Assembly: GCA_017531845.1 (NCBI GenBank)
Contig: JAFXKI010000004.1
Coordinates: 62,001-126,000 of the forward strand
Source: Opitutales bacterium
GTDB taxonomy: Bacteria > Verrucomicrobiota > Verrucomicrobiia > Opitutales > UBA953
DNA: 64,000 nt
Reading direction: 5' to 3'
Made by a program: the position numbers and the translations under genes. Under the pieces are notes generated by a model. It worked only from the letters and a program-made list of their open reading frames with translations. It did not search any database and had not been told where the DNA came from. Below are positions 62,267-64,000 of this stretch, piece after piece (positions within the stretch are counted from its first letter, which is position 1; every line of letters starts with the position of its first letter).

Positions 62267-64000
62267 ATGAGCGATCCAATTAAGCACGAATGCGGAATTG
62301 CCGTTGTCCGGCTCTTAAAGCCGCTCGAATACTACGAGCACAAATACGGAACGCCGCTTTACGGATTCAACCAGCTCTTTTTGCTGATGGAAAAACAGCA
62401 TAATCGAGGGCAAGACGGCGCCGGTATCGGATGCGTCAAGCTCGGCGTTCCCGCCGGAGAAAGCTTCATGGCGCGCGACCGGGCACTCGGCTCCGCCGCT
62501 CTCACCGAGATGTTCTCCCGCCAGCTCGCCGATTACGAAGAAAAAGTAAAATCCGGGAAGATCATTCCGGAAATTCCCGCCACCGTGAAGCAGAACTTCA
62601 ATTTCGGCGGAGAATTACTTATCGGACATCTTCGCTACGGAACTTCCGGCAATTACGACCTGTCCACCTGCCACCCATTCGCCCGCAAATCTATCTGGCC
62701 GACACGAAACCTGATGATTGCGGGTAATTTTTCGATTACAAATCCCGGCGATCTGAACGAAGCCCTCATTAACCGCGGCGCGCATCCGGTGCTTTCCACC
62801 GATACGCAATCGCTTCTTGAAGAACTCGGCTTCTGGCTCGACGACGCGCACACGACGATTTTCCGCGAATTGCGCGACGCCGGCGTTCCCGGACGCGAAA
62901 TGCCCGAAATCATTTCCCGCCGCATCGACCTCGCCGAAGTCATCCGCAAAGCCTCTCATCGCTGGGACGGCGGCTTCACTCTCTGCGGCGCCACCGGAAA
63001 CGGCGATATGTTCGCGATGCGCGACCCGAATGGCATTCGTCCCTGCTTCATTTTGCGCACGGACGAAGTCGTTGCCGTCGCCTCCGAACGCGCGGCGCTG
63101 ATGACGATTTTCAACGCCACGGAAAATCAGGTCGAAGAACTCACGCCGGGAACGGCGATGATTGTTCAAAGCTACGGCGATATTCGTTTCGAGAAAATTT
63201 TTGAACCGGGAACGAAAACGCATTGCACCTTTGAGCGGCTTTACTTCTCGCGCGGGAACGATCCGTCGATCTACGAAGAACGCAAAGCCCTCGGCGCGGC
63301 TCTCGTTCCGCAGATTCTTAAGGAAATCAACAACGACCTCGAACACACCGTTTTCTCCTTCATTCCGAACACGGCGGAAACGTCCTACTACGGCATGATG
63401 GCGGAACTGCGCGTGAATCGCCGCCGCGAAGTGCGCGACGAGCTTCTCGCCGCCGTCAAAAACGGGAACGTCGATGAAGCCCTGATTGAAAAACTGATCA
63501 TGGGCAACTGGCCGCGCGGCGAAAAAGTCGCCCACAAAGACATCAAGCTCCGCACCTTTATTTCGCAGGAAAAAACGCGCAACCGCCTCGCTTCGCACGT
63601 TTACGACATCTCCTACGGCGTCGTGCGCGAAGGCGAAAATCTTGTCATTATCGACGACTCGATTGTGCGCGGAACCACGCTTCGCGAATCCATTCTGAAA
63701 ATTCTTTCGCGCCCGAATCCGAAAAAAATCATTGTTTGCTCGTCCGCGCCGCAAGTGCGCTACCCGGACTGCTACGGGATCGACATGAGCGAACTCGGAA
63801 AATTCCTTGCGTTTCAGGCGGCGATTCAGCTTTGCCAGCAAACCGGCAAAGGCGACTTGCTTCGCGAGGTTTATCAGGATTGCCTCAAGGAACTCGAAAA
63901 GCCGGAGCCGGCGATGGTCAACCACGTCGGACGCATTTACGATCAGTTCTCGGAAGAGGAAATCGCGCGCAAATGCGCCGAGCTCGTCTACCCGGATTGC
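62267..64000 (+). CDS. purF: Amidophosphoribosyltransferase, 3' end beyond window
   Basis: 578 codons open to the window edge, no stop. The N-terminal glutaminase nucleophile is Cys-9 after the short leader MSDPIKHE; KHECGIAVVRLLKPLEYYEHKYG, then QHNRGQDGAGIG and HLRYGTSG are the class II amidotransferase motifs. The phosphoribosyl-binding loop is VIIDDSIVRGTTLRES near 462-477. The enzyme makes phosphoribosylamine, the first step of purine synthesis. The N-terminal block (KHECG ... LLKPLEYY ... LLMEKQHNRGQ) is of the type I know from Bacteroidota rather than the E. coli form. Contains several CGGGAACG words. Confidence 0.93.
   Translation, partial: MSDPIKHECGIAVVRLLKPLEYYEHKYGTPLYGFNQLFLLMEKQHNRGQDGAGIGCVKLGVPAGESFMARDRALGSAALTEMFSRQLADYEEKVKSGKIIPEIPATVKQNFNFGGELLIGHLRYGTSGNYDLSTCHPFARKSIWPTRNLMIAGNFSITNPGDLNEALINRGAHPVLSTDTQSLLEELGFWLDDAHTTIFRELRDAGVPGREMPEIISRRIDLAEVIRKASHRWDGGFTLCGATGNGDMFAMRDPNGIRPCFILRTDEVVAVASERAALMTIFNATENQVEELTPGTAMIVQSYGDIRFEKIFEPGTKTHCTFERLYFSRGNDPSIYEERKALGAALVPQILKEINNDLEHTVFSFIPNTAETSYYGMMAELRVNRRREVRDELLAAVKNGNVDEALIEKLIMGNWPRGEKVAHKDIKLRTFISQEKTRNRLASHVYDISYGVVREGENLVIIDDSIVRGTTLRESILKILSRPNPKKIIVCSSAPQVRYPDCYGIDMSELGKFLAFQAAIQLCQQTGKGDLLREVYQDCLKELEKPEPAMVNHVGRIYDQFSEEEIARKCAELVYPDC

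Overview
The window reads as chromosomal DNA of a Gram-negative bacterium of the PVC group, most likely Verrucomicrobiota (Opitutae-like). This is an inference from three things seen here: a 4763-residue autotransporter built of autotransporter-associated beta-strand (PATR) repeats, a GreA-type cleavage factor with a ~500-residue N-terminal extension as in chlamydiae, and an outer-membrane gene set (TolB, TolQ/ExbB-like, SurA/PpiC-like, AsmA-like). I see no rRNA, tRNA, CRISPR array, prophage or transposase.

Layout. 1-1.7 kb: 3' truncated AsmA-like membrane protein on the minus strand, then an AT-rich gap with a promoter and a possible small RNA. 2.2-14.9 kb: a plus-strand run with lower GC: mogA, hemH, gltA, a lone RelE-like ORF, pssA, dnaN, mnmE, mnmG, four poorly characterised envelope genes (one an M23 peptidase), tlyA, rpsR. 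Two 16-bp parS-like palindromes (in and just after mnmG) and an AT-rich dnaN leader with DnaA-box-like 9-mers suggest this segment lies near the replication origin. 15-19 kb: a membrane-anchored PstS-like protein and aconitase. 19.2-20.1 kb: a repeat-filled gap that holds a candidate Fst/par-like type I toxin-antitoxin locus. 20.1-34.4 kb: the giant autotransporter. 34.6-41.3 kb, minus strand: htpG, then tilS-ftsH-ppiC. 41.6-47.0 kb: gltX, polyprenyl diphosphate synthase, ddl and a CBM9-GHL10 hydrolase-like protein. 47.1-49.3 kb, minus strand: CLC channel and a PTS EIIA-like protein. 49.5-54.5 kb: slyD, the long greA-like gene, a TolQ/ExbB-like gene, hisI and an unusual family-4 uracil-DNA glycosylase. 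Then dnaK (minus), mtaB, argJ, tolB, mrp and a truncated purF at the right edge.

The most striking signal is no gene: the octamer CGGGAACG (complement CGTTCCCG) is scattered through almost every gene and gap, in all reading frames and both orientations, at roughly 1.7 per kb on the left and over 4 per kb further right by hand count, against about 0.03 per kb expected by chance. Inverted pairs of it build at least two intrinsic terminators. That pattern resembles DNA uptake sequences (Neisseria DUS, Haemophilus USS) or cyanobacterial HIP1, and I know of no such role described for this word.

The genes are mostly housekeeping: translation and tRNA modification (gltX, tilS, mnmE/G, mtaB, rpsR, tlyA), chaperones and proteolysis (dnaK, htpG, slyD, ftsH, ppiC), TCA cycle entry (gltA, acnA), cofactor, amino acid and nucleotide synthesis (mogA, hemH, argJ, hisI, purF), wall and lipid synthesis (ddl, pssA, polyprenyl synthase). 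Several carry lineage-specific oddities noted below.
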